Shown: positions 25,213-33,726, counted from the first letter of the stretch. The stretch is DNA of 64,000 nucleotides from Cupriavidus laharis (GCF_914271435.1 NZ_CAJZAI010000011.1:112843-176842), one strand, 5' to 3'. The notes: generated by a model from the sequence alone, not told the origin. Numbers and translations: made by a program.

Positions 25213-25392
25213 AGGTTTCCTCTATCGAAACTACATCTTGTTAAGGGAATGCCCCAGTTCGCTTGACAGCAACGTCGGGCCCTGTCCGTTCAAAACGAGG
25301 TTGCGCCAGAAGTTCGGAGCAGCCACAATAAAAAGTGTGAACTTCCGAACTTCTGAAGTCAATGACTTTTTTTATCGATTTTCCGAACGAAC
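25213..25392. promoter_or_regulatory. divergent control region with an 11-bp inverted repeat
   Basis: The 180 bp separating the CBASS operon and the XRE operon contain AGAAGTTCGGA (25308-25318) and its exact inverse TCCGAACTTCT (25344-25354), with 25 bp between them. ACTTCTGAAGT overlaps the second arm. This is a plausible operator for the XRE protein encoded at 25393. Confidence 0.6.
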
Positions 25393-25719
25393 ATGCCAAC
25401 ACTAGGTGAAAAGGTCCGGACGCTGCGCAAGAAGGCCGGCTTGACACTGGAACAGTTTGCCGACCAAATAGGTGCTTCAAAGTCCTCAGTCTGGGAGCTA
25501 GAGAACAAGGAAAAGGCGCGACCGTCCGCCGACAGAATCAACGAGGTGGCGCGCGTGCTGGGCGTCACACCCGAATTTCTGATGAATGACGACGTCGCGG
25601 AGCCTTCAGTTTCGGTAGCGGATGAAGCTTTTTTTAGGAAGTATCAGTCACTTCCGTCTACTACGAAGCAACAGTTGCAAGACATACTGGACGTGCTTGA
25701 CCGAAAGGACGGCAATTGA
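25393..25719 (+). CDS. XRE-family transcriptional regulator
   Basis: 108 residues. The N-terminal helix-turn-helix (LGEKVRTLRKKAGLTLEQFA, IGASKSSVWELENKEKARPS) is typical of the HTH_3/XRE family. The C-terminal part (DEAFFRKYQSLPSTTKQQLQ) is a short oligomerisation tail. The stop overlaps the TTG start of the ImmA/IrrE gene (AATTGA), the classical repressor-protease pairing in which the protease cleaves the repressor after a stress cue. It probably represses its own operon, and perhaps the divergent CBASS genes, through the inverted repeat upstream. Confidence 0.9.
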   Translation: MPTLGEKVRTLRKKAGLTLEQFADQIGASKSSVWELENKEKARPSADRINEVARVLGVTPEFLMNDDVAEPSVSVADEAFFRKYQSLPSTTKQQLQDILDVLDRKDGN

Positions 25720-26582
25720 CGGAGCTCCTATCACCGAAGCGCGAGGCAATCAAACTCTCGCAACTCTGGCGTCTGGCACATGGGCCGACGTTTCCGATAG
25801 ATGCTGGTTCATTGGCGATGGAATGGTCCCAGAATGTCGTTCCAGATGCGCCAATCGGAGAGTTGCAGGCGAAAGAGCTCGACGGCTTTGAGGGCGGTCT
25901 TTTCTGGCTGAAGCAGCGGAAGATCTGGGCGCTCTTGTACCACCCGAATCCTGGAACGCCGGGCCGTTCCAATTTCACCATCGCGCACGAATTTGGACAT
26001 TACGTCCTGCACCGCAAGGTCCAGGAGGCCTTTCAGTGCTCACAGAGCGCCACGCTCGGGATATCCGGGGCCAAAATTGAGCGCGAAGCCGATCAGTTTG
26101 CTTCTTATCTGCTGATGCCCATCGACGATTTCAGTGCGCAGGTGGCAGGGCGTCGCATGACGTTGGATGTCTTGGGGGAGTGCGCTGCGCGATACGGCGT
26201 GTCACTTACCGCTGCGACGCTCAAATGGCTGGAATTCTCTGACCAAAGTGCCATCGCCATCATGGGACGTGAAGGCATGCTTCATTGGTGGCGGGCGAGC
26301 GACAGCGCGAAGAAGTACGCTTTCGCAAATCTGCATGAAGGCATGGAGCTTCCTGTAGATAGCTTGGCCGTCCGTTCTGACCTCGTCCTGTCTGCATCCA
26401 ACTTCCGCGATGGTGTCGAGCATGGCACTGGAGTTTGGCCGTTCCCTATGCCCGTGCGAGAAATGGCGGTGATCTCGGACCGGTACGACATGTCCATCTC
26501 TCTTCTGATCTTGGATGATGCGGGTATCGAGCATGGTGATGCGCCAGATGACGACATGGTTACGACGCCTCCGACGTTCTGA
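25716..26582 (+). CDS. ImmA/IrrE-family zinc metallopeptidase
   Basis: 288 residues starting at TTG 25716, overlapping the XRE stop. The zincin motif is NFTIAHEFGHYVLH (HExxH), with the downstream Glu in KIEREADQFASYLLMP. The C-terminal roughly 120 residues (ALKWLEFSDQSAIAIMGREG onward) may sense a ligand. ImmA/IrrE proteins cleave or inactivate partner XRE repressors, as in ICEBs1 ImmA/ImmR and Deinococcus IrrE/DdrO. It would act as the trigger that switches on this island operon. Confidence 0.88.
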   Translation: MTELLSPKREAIKLSQLWRLAHGPTFPIDAGSLAMEWSQNVVPDAPIGELQAKELDGFEGGLFWLKQRKIWALLYHPNPGTPGRSNFTIAHEFGHYVLHRKVQEAFQCSQSATLGISGAKIEREADQFASYLLMPIDDFSAQVAGRRMTLDVLGECAARYGVSLTAATLKWLEFSDQSAIAIMGREGMLHWWRASDSAKKYAFANLHEGMELPVDSLAVRSDLVLSASNFRDGVEHGTGVWPFPMPVREMAVISDRYDMSISLLILDDAGIEHGDAPDDDMVTTPPTF

Positions 26583-26998
26583 ATCGCAGCGTGTGGTAAG
26601 AAGGAGAATGCCGCTCCTGGCGGCGCTGGCTGATGTCCGGTTGATTGTCGTCGCATTTGCGAATGGGAGGGACGGAGGGGGTCGCTTGAATGCGAAAATT
26701 TCAACACTGCTCTCAGCCGCATCCATCCCGACGGACAGATGGCGCGATGCCGCGGTGGCGTACGACGCGCTGGCAGGAAAGCACGCACGCTGCTGGAGCG
26801 CATGGGGCGCGCTGGCGCCAGTGAATCGGCGTGCATGCCCTTGAACGTTGCGAAGGCCGCGCTACCGGGCAACGTGGCTCGGGGGAACCCTACTTTTCGG
26901 TGGGCGGCTGGCATGTCTCGGCTGGGGATTGGCCGTGCAGTCCAGAGGTACAATTCCGCTGTCCGATTGGAATTACCGTTTCCATAAGCCCAAAAGAA
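26583..26998. other. 416-bp spacer inside the XRE-ImmA operon
   Basis: Apart from the doubtful 78-codon frame, no gene is supported. The length suggests a second promoter for the genes from 26999 onward. No convincing -35/-10 pair or terminator was found by eye. Confidence 0.4.
26608..26844 (+). CDS. possible small protein between the two ImmA genes
   Basis: 78 codons from ATG 26608 (MPLLAALADVRLIVVAFANG), preceded by AAGGAGA, but the spacing to the ATG is too short to be ideal. The sequence has no recognised domain, and composition is intermediate between coding and non-coding. It may be a leader peptide or chance. Confidence 0.25.
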   Translation: MPLLAALADVRLIVVAFANGRDGGGRLNAKISTLLSAASIPTDRWRDAAVAYDALAGKHARCWSAWGALAPVNRRACP

Positions 26999-28315
26999 AT
27001 GAAGAAGAAATTCAAGTGGACAAACGCGTCGGTGCTTAACTTTGCGGAAGGCGCCGATCCTGTTGCCGTCATGGAATCTCGCGCCCGAGAACTTGTCCTG
27101 GGCGCCATCGACGAAGGCTGGAGCGGGCCACCGTTTGACCCACTGGAGCTTGCCCGTTGGTTGGACATTCCCACTGAGGCGCGCGGAGACATTCCCGACG
27201 CGCGAACGGTTCCCCACGGCGAGGGATTGCTCCGACTTGAGTACAACCCCATGCGTCCGCGCGGCCGCCTGCGATTTTCTATCGCCCATGAGATAGCCCA
27301 TTCGCTCTTCGCAGACTGCGCCGATGAAATTCGGCATCGGGATGGGGTGTCAGCTACCGCAGCGGACAACTGGCAACTCGAGGTGCTGTGCAATATCGGC
27401 GCGGCTGAACTGCTCATGCCGCTCGGTAGTTTCTCCGAACTCGCTGGCGAAGAGCTTTCCATCCAATCGGTAGCGGAGCTACGACGCAGGTTCGATGTGT
27501 CAGTCGAAGCCTGCCTAATCCGCCTGACAAAGCTGGCGCGGCAGCCTTGCGCCGCATTCTGTGCGTCGTTGCATGAGGATGGACAATATCGTCTGGACTA
27601 CGTGATACCCGCACCTGGCTGGGCGAGTCCGGCATTCCCGGGACAAGCGGTCTCGCCGGACAGCGTCATCCTGGAGGCAAACGCTATCGGGTACACCGCG
27701 ATCGGACGGGAACTTTGGGGCGGAAAGCACCCCATGAGAGTCGAGTGCATCGGCTTGGCCCCCTATCCCGGAGCGGTCGTTCCGCGCGTGGTAGGGCTGC
27801 TTATTTCCGAGACCGCCGAGGACTACCACGCTCCTGAGATCACGGATCTGACTGGCGACGCGCTGTCGCCGCGGGGAAAGGGGCCAAAGATAGTCGCGCA
27901 TATCGTTCCAGACGTTGGCGCGCCTTGGGGTGGTAAGGGCTTTGCTGCACAGGTTCGCCGTCGCTTTCCAGCGGTCTGGCAACAGTACAAAGCAGAGTTG
28001 ACCGTCAAGGGGCGGCCGCCCAAGTTGGGCGAAACATTTGTCGCGGACCTCGGGGACGACGTGACGATCGTCCATATGGTTGCCCAGAAGGGGATTGGAC
28101 CCTCCGTGCAGCAAAGACTTCGTTATGCAGCACTCGCCAAATGCTTGGGAACCGTTGGCGGTCTGGCTAAGGATCTCGGCGCCTCCGTTCACATGCCTCG
28201 GATAGGGACCGGACATGGTGGCGCGAGCTGGCCGCTCGTAAAAGAGCTCGTCACCGAACAGCTCGTAGAGGAAGGGGTGGCAGTGACAGTCTATTCGCTG
28301 CCGCGTGCAGGCTGA
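26999..28315 (+). CDS. ImmA/IrrE protease fused to a macrodomain
   Basis: 438 residues from ATG 26999. The N-terminal zincin domain holds LRFSIAHEIAHSLFADC (HExxH) and the third ligand region LEVLCNIGAAELLMP. The C-terminal roughly 150 residues form a macrodomain of the Poa1/ADP-ribose-1''-phosphatase type: KIVAHIVPDVGAPWGGKGFA, TIVHMVAQKGIGPSVQ, HMPRIGTGHGGASWPLVKEL. Macrodomains bind ADP-ribose and often remove it from proteins or nucleic acids; DarG of DarTG does so on DNA. Two genes downstream is a protein with an ART-like N-terminus, so this fusion may be an antitoxin or eraser whose protease half controls the response. The domain combination is unusual. Confidence 0.82.
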   Translation: MKKKFKWTNASVLNFAEGADPVAVMESRARELVLGAIDEGWSGPPFDPLELARWLDIPTEARGDIPDARTVPHGEGLLRLEYNPMRPRGRLRFSIAHEIAHSLFADCADEIRHRDGVSATAADNWQLEVLCNIGAAELLMPLGSFSELAGEELSIQSVAELRRRFDVSVEACLIRLTKLARQPCAAFCASLHEDGQYRLDYVIPAPGWASPAFPGQAVSPDSVILEANAIGYTAIGRELWGGKHPMRVECIGLAPYPGAVVPRVVGLLISETAEDYHAPEITDLTGDALSPRGKGPKIVAHIVPDVGAPWGGKGFAAQVRRRFPAVWQQYKAELTVKGRPPKLGETFVADLGDDVTIVHMVAQKGIGPSVQQRLRYAALAKCLGTVGGLAKDLGASVHMPRIGTGHGGASWPLVKELVTEQLVEEGVAVTVYSLPRAG

Positions 28316-28341
28316 TTTTATAAAAACTCAGAAGAGGCCTC

Positions 28342-29955
28342 ATGAAGGCAAAGGCAATTGTTCTCTCGGGTCGGGCTTATTCAGGAAAATCAACGTTAGC
28401 CAAACTGCTTGCCGAACGGCGGCGGGACTGTCTTCTGGTCAGGTCGAAGGCCGTCATCGAGGTAAGCCTGTCGTCAGTGCCCCGGGATGCAGCTGGGCTC
28501 GCCAAGGCAGCTCGCCGGCTCGAAGCGGACACAAAAGGGGGGTGGCTCACGACGTCGCTGAACGAGAAACTGCTCAGTTCGGCGGGCGACCTGGGCCTCG
28601 TCGTCATTGACGCCGTCGAGAGTGCCGAACAGGTCTTGTATCTGCGCAGAAGCGGCTGGAGCGTGACGCATGTCCACCTGCAGGCAAGCGAATCAGAGCT
28701 GGAAAAGCGAAGCCTGAAGAATCAGGCCGGCCGAGGAAGGCTCCAAACCTCAAAAGCCGTGACGCGGCCTAAAGCGATTGATGCCCTTGCGGACATTGCC
28801 GACGTCGTGGTGGATACGGATCGCTGTAGCGCGGATGACGTATTTGCGAGAGTCATTGCACGCATGGAAGTTCGCCCGGTTACGGCCGTGCCGCTCGTCG
28901 ACGTGATGATTGGCGGGCAGTATGGGAGCGAAGGCAAGGGCAACATCGCACACTATCTAGCGCCGGAGTACGACGTACTGGTTCGGGTCGGTGGTCCTAA
29001 TGCCGGACACAAAGTGTTCCGATCGGGTGAACATCCCTATACGTTTCATCAGCTTCCCTCTGGCGCATTGGCCAATCGTGATGCAACCCTGGTTATCGGC
29101 GCGGGTGCCGTGATCAGCCTCGAGCGGCTGCTCAAGGAAATTGCCGAGCTTTCCATCAACCACGACAAATTGATCATTGACCCGCAAGCGATGATCATTA
29201 ACAACGAAGTCGACATCGCGTGGGAAGTGGCCCACCTGAAGAATGCGATCGGCTCGACGGCGCAAGGTGTCGGCTCTGCCACTGCGCGGAAGATCCTCTA
29301 TCGACGGTCGGACTCTAACGTGGTGTTGGCAAAGGATGTGCCGGCGCTCAAACACTACATTCGAGATTCGGTCGAGTATTTCGCAGAATGCCTGTCGGTG
29401 GGCCGGCGCATCATGCTCGAAGGGACACAGGGGACGTCCCTCAGCCTGCACCACGGCTCCTACCCGCACGTTACCTCGCGTGTGACCACCGCCGCAGGCA
29501 GTCTCGCTGAGGCGGGACTCTCAGCTCGCCACGTTCGGCGCGTGATCATGGTGTGCCGGACGTATCCCATCCGTGTGGGTGACACCGACACTGGAAACAC
29601 GTCGGGCCCGATGAGCCAGCAAATCACGATTGAGCAGATTTCGGAGCGATCCGGTATCCCGCTTGAAGAACTGAAGATAACCGAAACCACCTCGACAACG
29701 CATCGGCCGCGTCGGATTGCCGAGTTCGACTGGGCGCAGTTTCGCCGTTCGCTGATTCTGAACGCCCCCACCGACATCGCGCTGACCTTCGCCGACTACT
29801 TTGGTGTCGATAATCGCAAGGCGTATCGATACGAACAACTGACCACCGATACGCTGCGCTTCATCGAAGAAGCGGAAAAAGTGGGTGGCGTGCCCGTATC
29901 GATGATTTCTACTGCCTTCAATGACCGCAATATTATCGACAGGCGGATGTGGTAA
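28342..29955 (+). CDS. P-loop kinase fused to PurA/PurZ-like adenylosuccinate synthetase
   Basis: 537 residues with an AGAGG ribosome-binding site. Residues 1-180 form a nucleotide-kinase-like P-loop domain (AIVLSGRAYSGKSTLAKLLA, Walker A). Residues about 185-537 are an adenylosuccinate synthetase domain: IGGQYGSEGKGNIAHY (GTP-binding loop), VGGPNAGHKV (general-acid His), NAIGSTAQGVGSATARKI, LEGTQGTSLSLHHGSYPHVT, TSTTHRPRR. In PurA the loop reads GDEGKG and its Asp is the catalytic base. Here it is Ser, as reported for the phage enzyme PurZ, which makes the 2-aminoadenine precursor from dGMP. Substrate and product are therefore probably not IMP/AMP. The housekeeping purA is not expected in this setting. 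The fusion and context are unusual. Confidence 0.85.
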   Translation: MKAKAIVLSGRAYSGKSTLAKLLAERRRDCLLVRSKAVIEVSLSSVPRDAAGLAKAARRLEADTKGGWLTTSLNEKLLSSAGDLGLVVIDAVESAEQVLYLRRSGWSVTHVHLQASESELEKRSLKNQAGRGRLQTSKAVTRPKAIDALADIADVVVDTDRCSADDVFARVIARMEVRPVTAVPLVDVMIGGQYGSEGKGNIAHYLAPEYDVLVRVGGPNAGHKVFRSGEHPYTFHQLPSGALANRDATLVIGAGAVISLERLLKEIAELSINHDKLIIDPQAMIINNEVDIAWEVAHLKNAIGSTAQGVGSATARKILYRRSDSNVVLAKDVPALKHYIRDSVEYFAECLSVGRRIMLEGTQGTSLSLHHGSYPHVTSRVTTAAGSLAEAGLSARHVRRVIMVCRTYPIRVGDTDTGNTSGPMSQQITIEQISERSGIPLEELKITETTSTTHRPRRIAEFDWAQFRRSLILNAPTDIALTFADYFGVDNRKAYRYEQLTTDTLRFIEEAEKVGGVPVSMISTAFNDRNIIDRRMW

Positions 29956-29979
29956 GTCTGCCGACGGAGAATACAAACA

Positions 29980-30633
29980 ATGAACGTGTCGGACCTAGTG
30001 GCGCGGTACCCGTACCTCTTCCATATGGCGGAGAGGGACACTTGGTCAAGCATCAAAGCGAAGGGGCTGCTCAGCACGACAGCCGCGCTCGATCTATATC
30101 AGGTGAATGGCGGCGCGCGGCAGACGCTGGAGCGCGGACACCGGCCACAGAAGGTGACAGTGGGACCCGCGGGCGACGCCATTGTACTGCGCGATCAGAT
30201 ACCAATGGCGCCGGACAGGTTGGAAGTGGCCTTGATCGACGGGACGACCCCTGGCGAATGGTACGAACTTCTCAACGGCAAGGTGTTCATGTGGGCAGAA
30301 GAAGCTCGCCTGCATCGCCTGCTCAAGGCCAGATACTATCGCCACCTCGAACATGACGTGCTGACGATCGACGCGGCGAAGCTCATGAAGGTCCATGCTG
30401 AGCGCGTCTGGCTCTGTCCGATGAATTCCGGTAACACGTTTCCGGTTCCCCATCGTAGGGGGCGAGATATTTTTCAGCGCATCGACAAGTATCCAACCCG
30501 CGCCACGAGTGGACGCCCGCAAAAGGAAGTTGTGGAAGTCGTGGTCGACTACAGTATTCCCGACATTGCAGACTTTGTGGTAGAGGTACGCCGCATGCAA
30601 GGGGACCAGGTGCTGCACGATATCGCGCTGTGA
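29980..30633 (+). CDS. DarT/Tpt1-like (ART-superfamily candidate) protein, DUF7002 type
   Basis: 217 residues, 24 bp after the synthetase, with GGAG upstream. The start YPYLFHMAERDTWSSIKAKG followed by LLSTTAALDLY resembles the YH....... I...GL.S opening of DarT-type ADP-ribosyltransferases and related folds. Further conserved-looking motifs are AIVLRDQIPM, EWYELLNGKVFMWAEEARLH, YYRHLEHDVLTIDAAKLM, VWLCPMNSGNTFPVPHRRG and VVDYSIPDIADFVVEV. I recognise the family as an uncharacterised one (I believe DUF7002); assignment to the ART superfamily is inference from the N-terminal pattern. A nearby macrodomain supports an ADP-ribosylation theme. The target could be nucleic acid or a nucleotide. Confidence 0.6.
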   Translation: MNVSDLVARYPYLFHMAERDTWSSIKAKGLLSTTAALDLYQVNGGARQTLERGHRPQKVTVGPAGDAIVLRDQIPMAPDRLEVALIDGTTPGEWYELLNGKVFMWAEEARLHRLLKARYYRHLEHDVLTIDAAKLMKVHAERVWLCPMNSGNTFPVPHRRGRDIFQRIDKYPTRATSGRPQKEVVEVVVDYSIPDIADFVVEVRRMQGDQVLHDIAL

Positions 30634-30823
30634 GGGCACAAGGTGCGGAGAAACGGCGCTGCCTTGGAGCGTGGCGGCGCGAGTCTCAGCTAGGCCTTCC
30701 GCACAGTCTGTAGAAGGCCCCAGAGCGATAGGCGCCGTAAGAGACCTCAAGGAATCCTCGTAAGTGCACCAAGCCCTTTTCCGCAATATAGCGTTTGTAC
30801 CTTAATCGTCACGGTGCGCCAGA

Positions 30824-31378
30824 ATGAAAAACCTCATTTTGTTAAGTGGGCCTGTCGCAGTGGGGAAGACAACCCTGAAAGACGCCCTCGTATCTAGCTG
30901 TGACGTAGGGTTTGACTACCTGCGCAGTGGCGCCTACCTCTTGAAGCGGGCCCAGGCAGAGAACCGGCCGACCGATCGTCGGGGTTTGCAGGACTTGGGC
31001 GACAGTCTGGATGAGGCGACCGACTATCGGTGGATCGTCGATGAGGTGGCATTGCCTGTGATGGCGTCGAGCGAGGCAATGTTCTGGCTGGTCGACGCCG
31101 TACGAAAAGAAAGGCAGGTTGAGCATTTCCGCAGTCTGCGGCAGGCCAAAATTCTTCACGTCCATCTCACCGCGCCGGAAAGTGTGATTCGGGAGCGATA
31201 CAGGCGTCGGGCGGCGGTGGGCGGGCACGCGTTAGCCGAGTACGCTGCGCTGATTAATCATCCCAACGAGATTGAGTCACGATCGCTAATCTCCATTGCC
31301 GACCTGGTGCTCGACACTTCCCAAGCGGACACGGATAGCTATGTAGAACGCATCTTCACCGCACTGGCTCGTGCTTGA
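30824..31378 (+). CDS. P-loop nucleotide-kinase-like protein
   Basis: 184 residues. Walker A is NLILLSGPVAVGKTTLKDAL; a lid-like Arg cluster is VIRERYRRRAAVG, and LHVHLTAPESVIRERY is the strand-helix typical of adenylate/thymidylate/AAA_33 kinases. The C-terminal SIADLVLDTSQADTD strongly resembles the same region of the kinase half of the upstream fusion (DIADVVVDTDRCSADD), so the two kinase domains are probably paralogous. It lies 190 bp after the ART-like gene. It probably phosphorylates a (deoxy)nucleoside monophosphate; the substrate is unknown. Confidence 0.72.
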   Translation: MKNLILLSGPVAVGKTTLKDALVSSCDVGFDYLRSGAYLLKRAQAENRPTDRRGLQDLGDSLDEATDYRWIVDEVALPVMASSEAMFWLVDAVRKERQVEHFRSLRQAKILHVHLTAPESVIRERYRRRAAVGGHALAEYAALINHPNEIESRSLISIADLVLDTSQADTDSYVERIFTALARA

Positions 31379-31755
31379 TCAGCATCCTGCCCGGCAAAGT
31401 GGGCGTGGGCTGCTGAAACCCAGCGGAAACGGCCAGCCGGCGCATTCTAGGGTTGCCAAACTCTATCCCGGGTTGCAGGGTCAGGCTGTCCCGTAACGTC
31501 TAGGCACCGGCTCAAGCGTCGCCGCCGTGTTGCAGCCAACGACTGCACCTTTCAACGGCAACAGTTGGGAAGCGGCCGCGCGCTGATTCGTGTCGCGCGC
31601 CACGGCAAGCTGATGGCGGTCGATCAGGACAAAACCGGCGGCGTCCATGGAAGCGCTAATCCTCGCTACCCAGAGTGGCTCGATTTCGTCCCGTGAGGAT
31701 TTCCTCCAAGACCTCCTCGACAACGGCGAAGTGCAAATTTAGACAAGAGGCGACA
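31379..31755. other. 377-bp region before the Gabija pair, possible gene relic
   Basis: No intact gene is supported. The plus strand near 31630-31742 reads protein-like in two frames (GKLMAVDQDKTGGVHG and MEALILATQSGSISSREDFL...DNGEVQI), which could be a decayed small gene. The promoter for 31756 presumably lies here; AGAGGCGAC precedes the start. Confidence 0.35.
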
Positions 31756-33726
31756 ATGTATATTTCTGAAATCTACGCGAGCGGCTACCGGTGCTTCGAC
31801 CGGACCTCCCCATTACAGTTGAGGCTCTCGCCCGGCCTGAATATTCTCGTTGGACCGAACGACGCAGGTAAGAGCGCGATTATAGACGCCGCCCGCTATG
31901 TTCTCTGGACGCGCGGCGACGACTACATCCGCCCGGACGAACACGACTTTCATGTCGGCGCGGACGGCACGCGCGGATGCGACTTCATTGTTCGATGCAC
32001 TTTCGACGATCTTAGTGCTGACGAAGAGGCTCGGTTTCTAGAATGGTGCACTAACGAAAAGGGTAAGTTGCGGCTACATGTATGCATGCGTGGTACTCGG
32101 CGGATTTCGCCGGGCGGCGGTACCATCGTCGCTAGTCAACACCGTGCCGGCGCTGAGGGCGAAGGCCTGCCACTTGATGGCGAGCTGCGAGAGTATCTCA
32201 AGGCGACCTATCTCAAACCTTTGCGTGATGCCGAGCGGGAGATGCGCGCGGGTCGACGTTCGCGCCTGTCGCGCATCCTTGGCGCGATGCCGACGATGGG
32301 GCCTCAGGGTAAGCCAGCAGCATTAGGAGATAATGCCACGCTCCACGACACGCTAATGGCGGCTGATGAGGCCGTGCGAAACAACGTTGCAGTCGGCGGT
32401 GTCGCCAATAGCGTCAACACGGATTTTCTCGACAAACTGTCGTTCGTGGATGATCGTCTCGTCGCGACGCTGGACCTCGGCGCAGGTGGGTCGTTTGATC
32501 AGATTCTCGAGCGGTTCGAACTCTATCTGAATGCCAAGGTGGGCATTGAACGAGTCCAGCGCGGGCTGGGCTACAACAACCTGCTGTTCATGGCGGCCGA
32601 GCTGTTACTGCTCCAGTCGCATCCCGATCAGGTGCCCTTTCTGCTGATCGAGGAGCCAGAAGCGCACCTGCATCCCCAGCACCAGACGCTCTTCATGGAG
32701 GTGCTTGCGGCCCGCGCCGCTAAGCCGGACCCGGAGAAAGGCGAGACCCATCAGCAGGTCCAGGTTCTGCTCACCACCCATAGCTCGCAGCTTGCGGCCG
32801 GTGCCGAGCTTGAGACCATGACAATGATTGTCGGTCACCGTGCCTTTCCGCTGGGTATGGCCCATACCCGGCTCGAACCCGACGACTATGAGTTCCTTCG
32901 TCGGTTTCTCGACGCTACAAAAGCCAACCTGTTCTTCGCCCGCGCGCTGATTGTTGTCGAGGGCGATGGCGAGCACCTGTTGTTGCCCGCGATCGCCGAG
33001 AAGCTTGGCCGTCCGCTCAGTCGCCATGGTGTATCGATCGTCAATGTCGGCCACCGCGGTCTGTTCCGGTACAGCCGGATCCTGCAACGTAAGACCGGGA
33101 GCGCGGTCGCGGTGCCCGTGGCGCTGATCCCCGACAGGGACATCCCGCCCCTTGAGGCGAAGGGCCTTGTCGGCGACCGCAAGACTGAGAATGAGCTGAC
33201 GCAGGACGAGGTCGCCTCGCGGCTGAAGACGCTGCGGCGTGATGTTGGGGATCCCGTCGACGCGTTTATTGCCGACAGCTGGACGCTCGAGTTCGATCTC
33301 GCGCTCCAGCCCGAGCTCGCAGAGAGCGTTCACCAGGCGGTCCAACTCGCCAAGACCAGCAGTCGCAGGCCTGAATGGCTAGCAAAGATTGTGAAGACGG
33401 CCAGCGAAACCTATGCGGGCTGGACAGAGGCTGGGCTCTCTGCGACCGAGATCGCCGTCAAGATTTACCAGCCAGTCCATGACAAGGAGGCTTCCAAAGC
33501 AGAGGTCGCAGAGCAACTTGCCGCAATACTGCGAAAACGCACCGATACGCCGGAGGAGATGCGGGATCGGCTCCCGCCCTATCTGGTGCGCGCGATCGAC
33601 TACGTGACGGGCGGCTACATCCCCGGGGCGCCGGAGATCGCACCTGAGCCGGACACGGAAGAACAGGAGATCGGGGACGCCGCGATGGAAGGCGCGGCGG
33701 CGGGGGAGGCGGAGCGCCATGTTTGA
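31756..33726 (+). CDS. gajA: OLD-family ATPase/TOPRIM nuclease (Gabija GajA-like)
   Basis: 656 residues from ATG 31756 (MYISEIYASGYRCF), with AGAGG upstream. The ABC-type ATPase has LVGPNDAGKSAIID (Walker A), PFLLIEEPEAHLHPQH (signature end and Walker B) and LLTTHSSQLA (H-loop). The C-terminal TOPRIM nuclease has ALIVVEGDGEHLLLPAIAEK and PVALIPDRD. GajA is a nicking endonuclease that acts when cellular NTPs fall during phage infection. The next gene, a UvrD-like helicase, overlaps its stop by 8 bp, which is the Gabija arrangement (class 2 OLD). The C-terminal tail is acidic (EPDTEEQEIGDAAMEGAAAG). Confidence 0.88.
   Translation: MYISEIYASGYRCFDRTSPLQLRLSPGLNILVGPNDAGKSAIIDAARYVLWTRGDDYIRPDEHDFHVGADGTRGCDFIVRCTFDDLSADEEARFLEWCTNEKGKLRLHVCMRGTRRISPGGGTIVASQHRAGAEGEGLPLDGELREYLKATYLKPLRDAEREMRAGRRSRLSRILGAMPTMGPQGKPAALGDNATLHDTLMAADEAVRNNVAVGGVANSVNTDFLDKLSFVDDRLVATLDLGAGGSFDQILERFELYLNAKVGIERVQRGLGYNNLLFMAAELLLLQSHPDQVPFLLIEEPEAHLHPQHQTLFMEVLAARAAKPDPEKGETHQQVQVLLTTHSSQLAAGAELETMTMIVGHRAFPLGMAHTRLEPDDYEFLRRFLDATKANLFFARALIVVEGDGEHLLLPAIAEKLGRPLSRHGVSIVNVGHRGLFRYSRILQRKTGSAVAVPVALIPDRDIPPLEAKGLVGDRKTENELTQDEVASRLKTLRRDVGDPVDAFIADSWTLEFDLALQPELAESVHQAVQLAKTSSRRPEWLAKIVKTASETYAGWTEAGLSATEIAVKIYQPVHDKEASKAEVAEQLAAILRKRTDTPEEMRDRLPPYLVRAIDYVTGGYIPGAPEIAPEPDTEEQEIGDAAMEGAAAGEAERHV

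Noticed and set aside
26282..27337. A 351-codon minus-strand frame across the ImmA genes
   Set aside because: It runs opposite two genes with intact HExxH motifs and has no recognisable sequence.
28342..29955. Housekeeping adenylosuccinate synthetase purA
   Set aside because: The catalytic Asp of GDEGKG is Ser, the domain is fused to a kinase and it sits in a defence-type operon.
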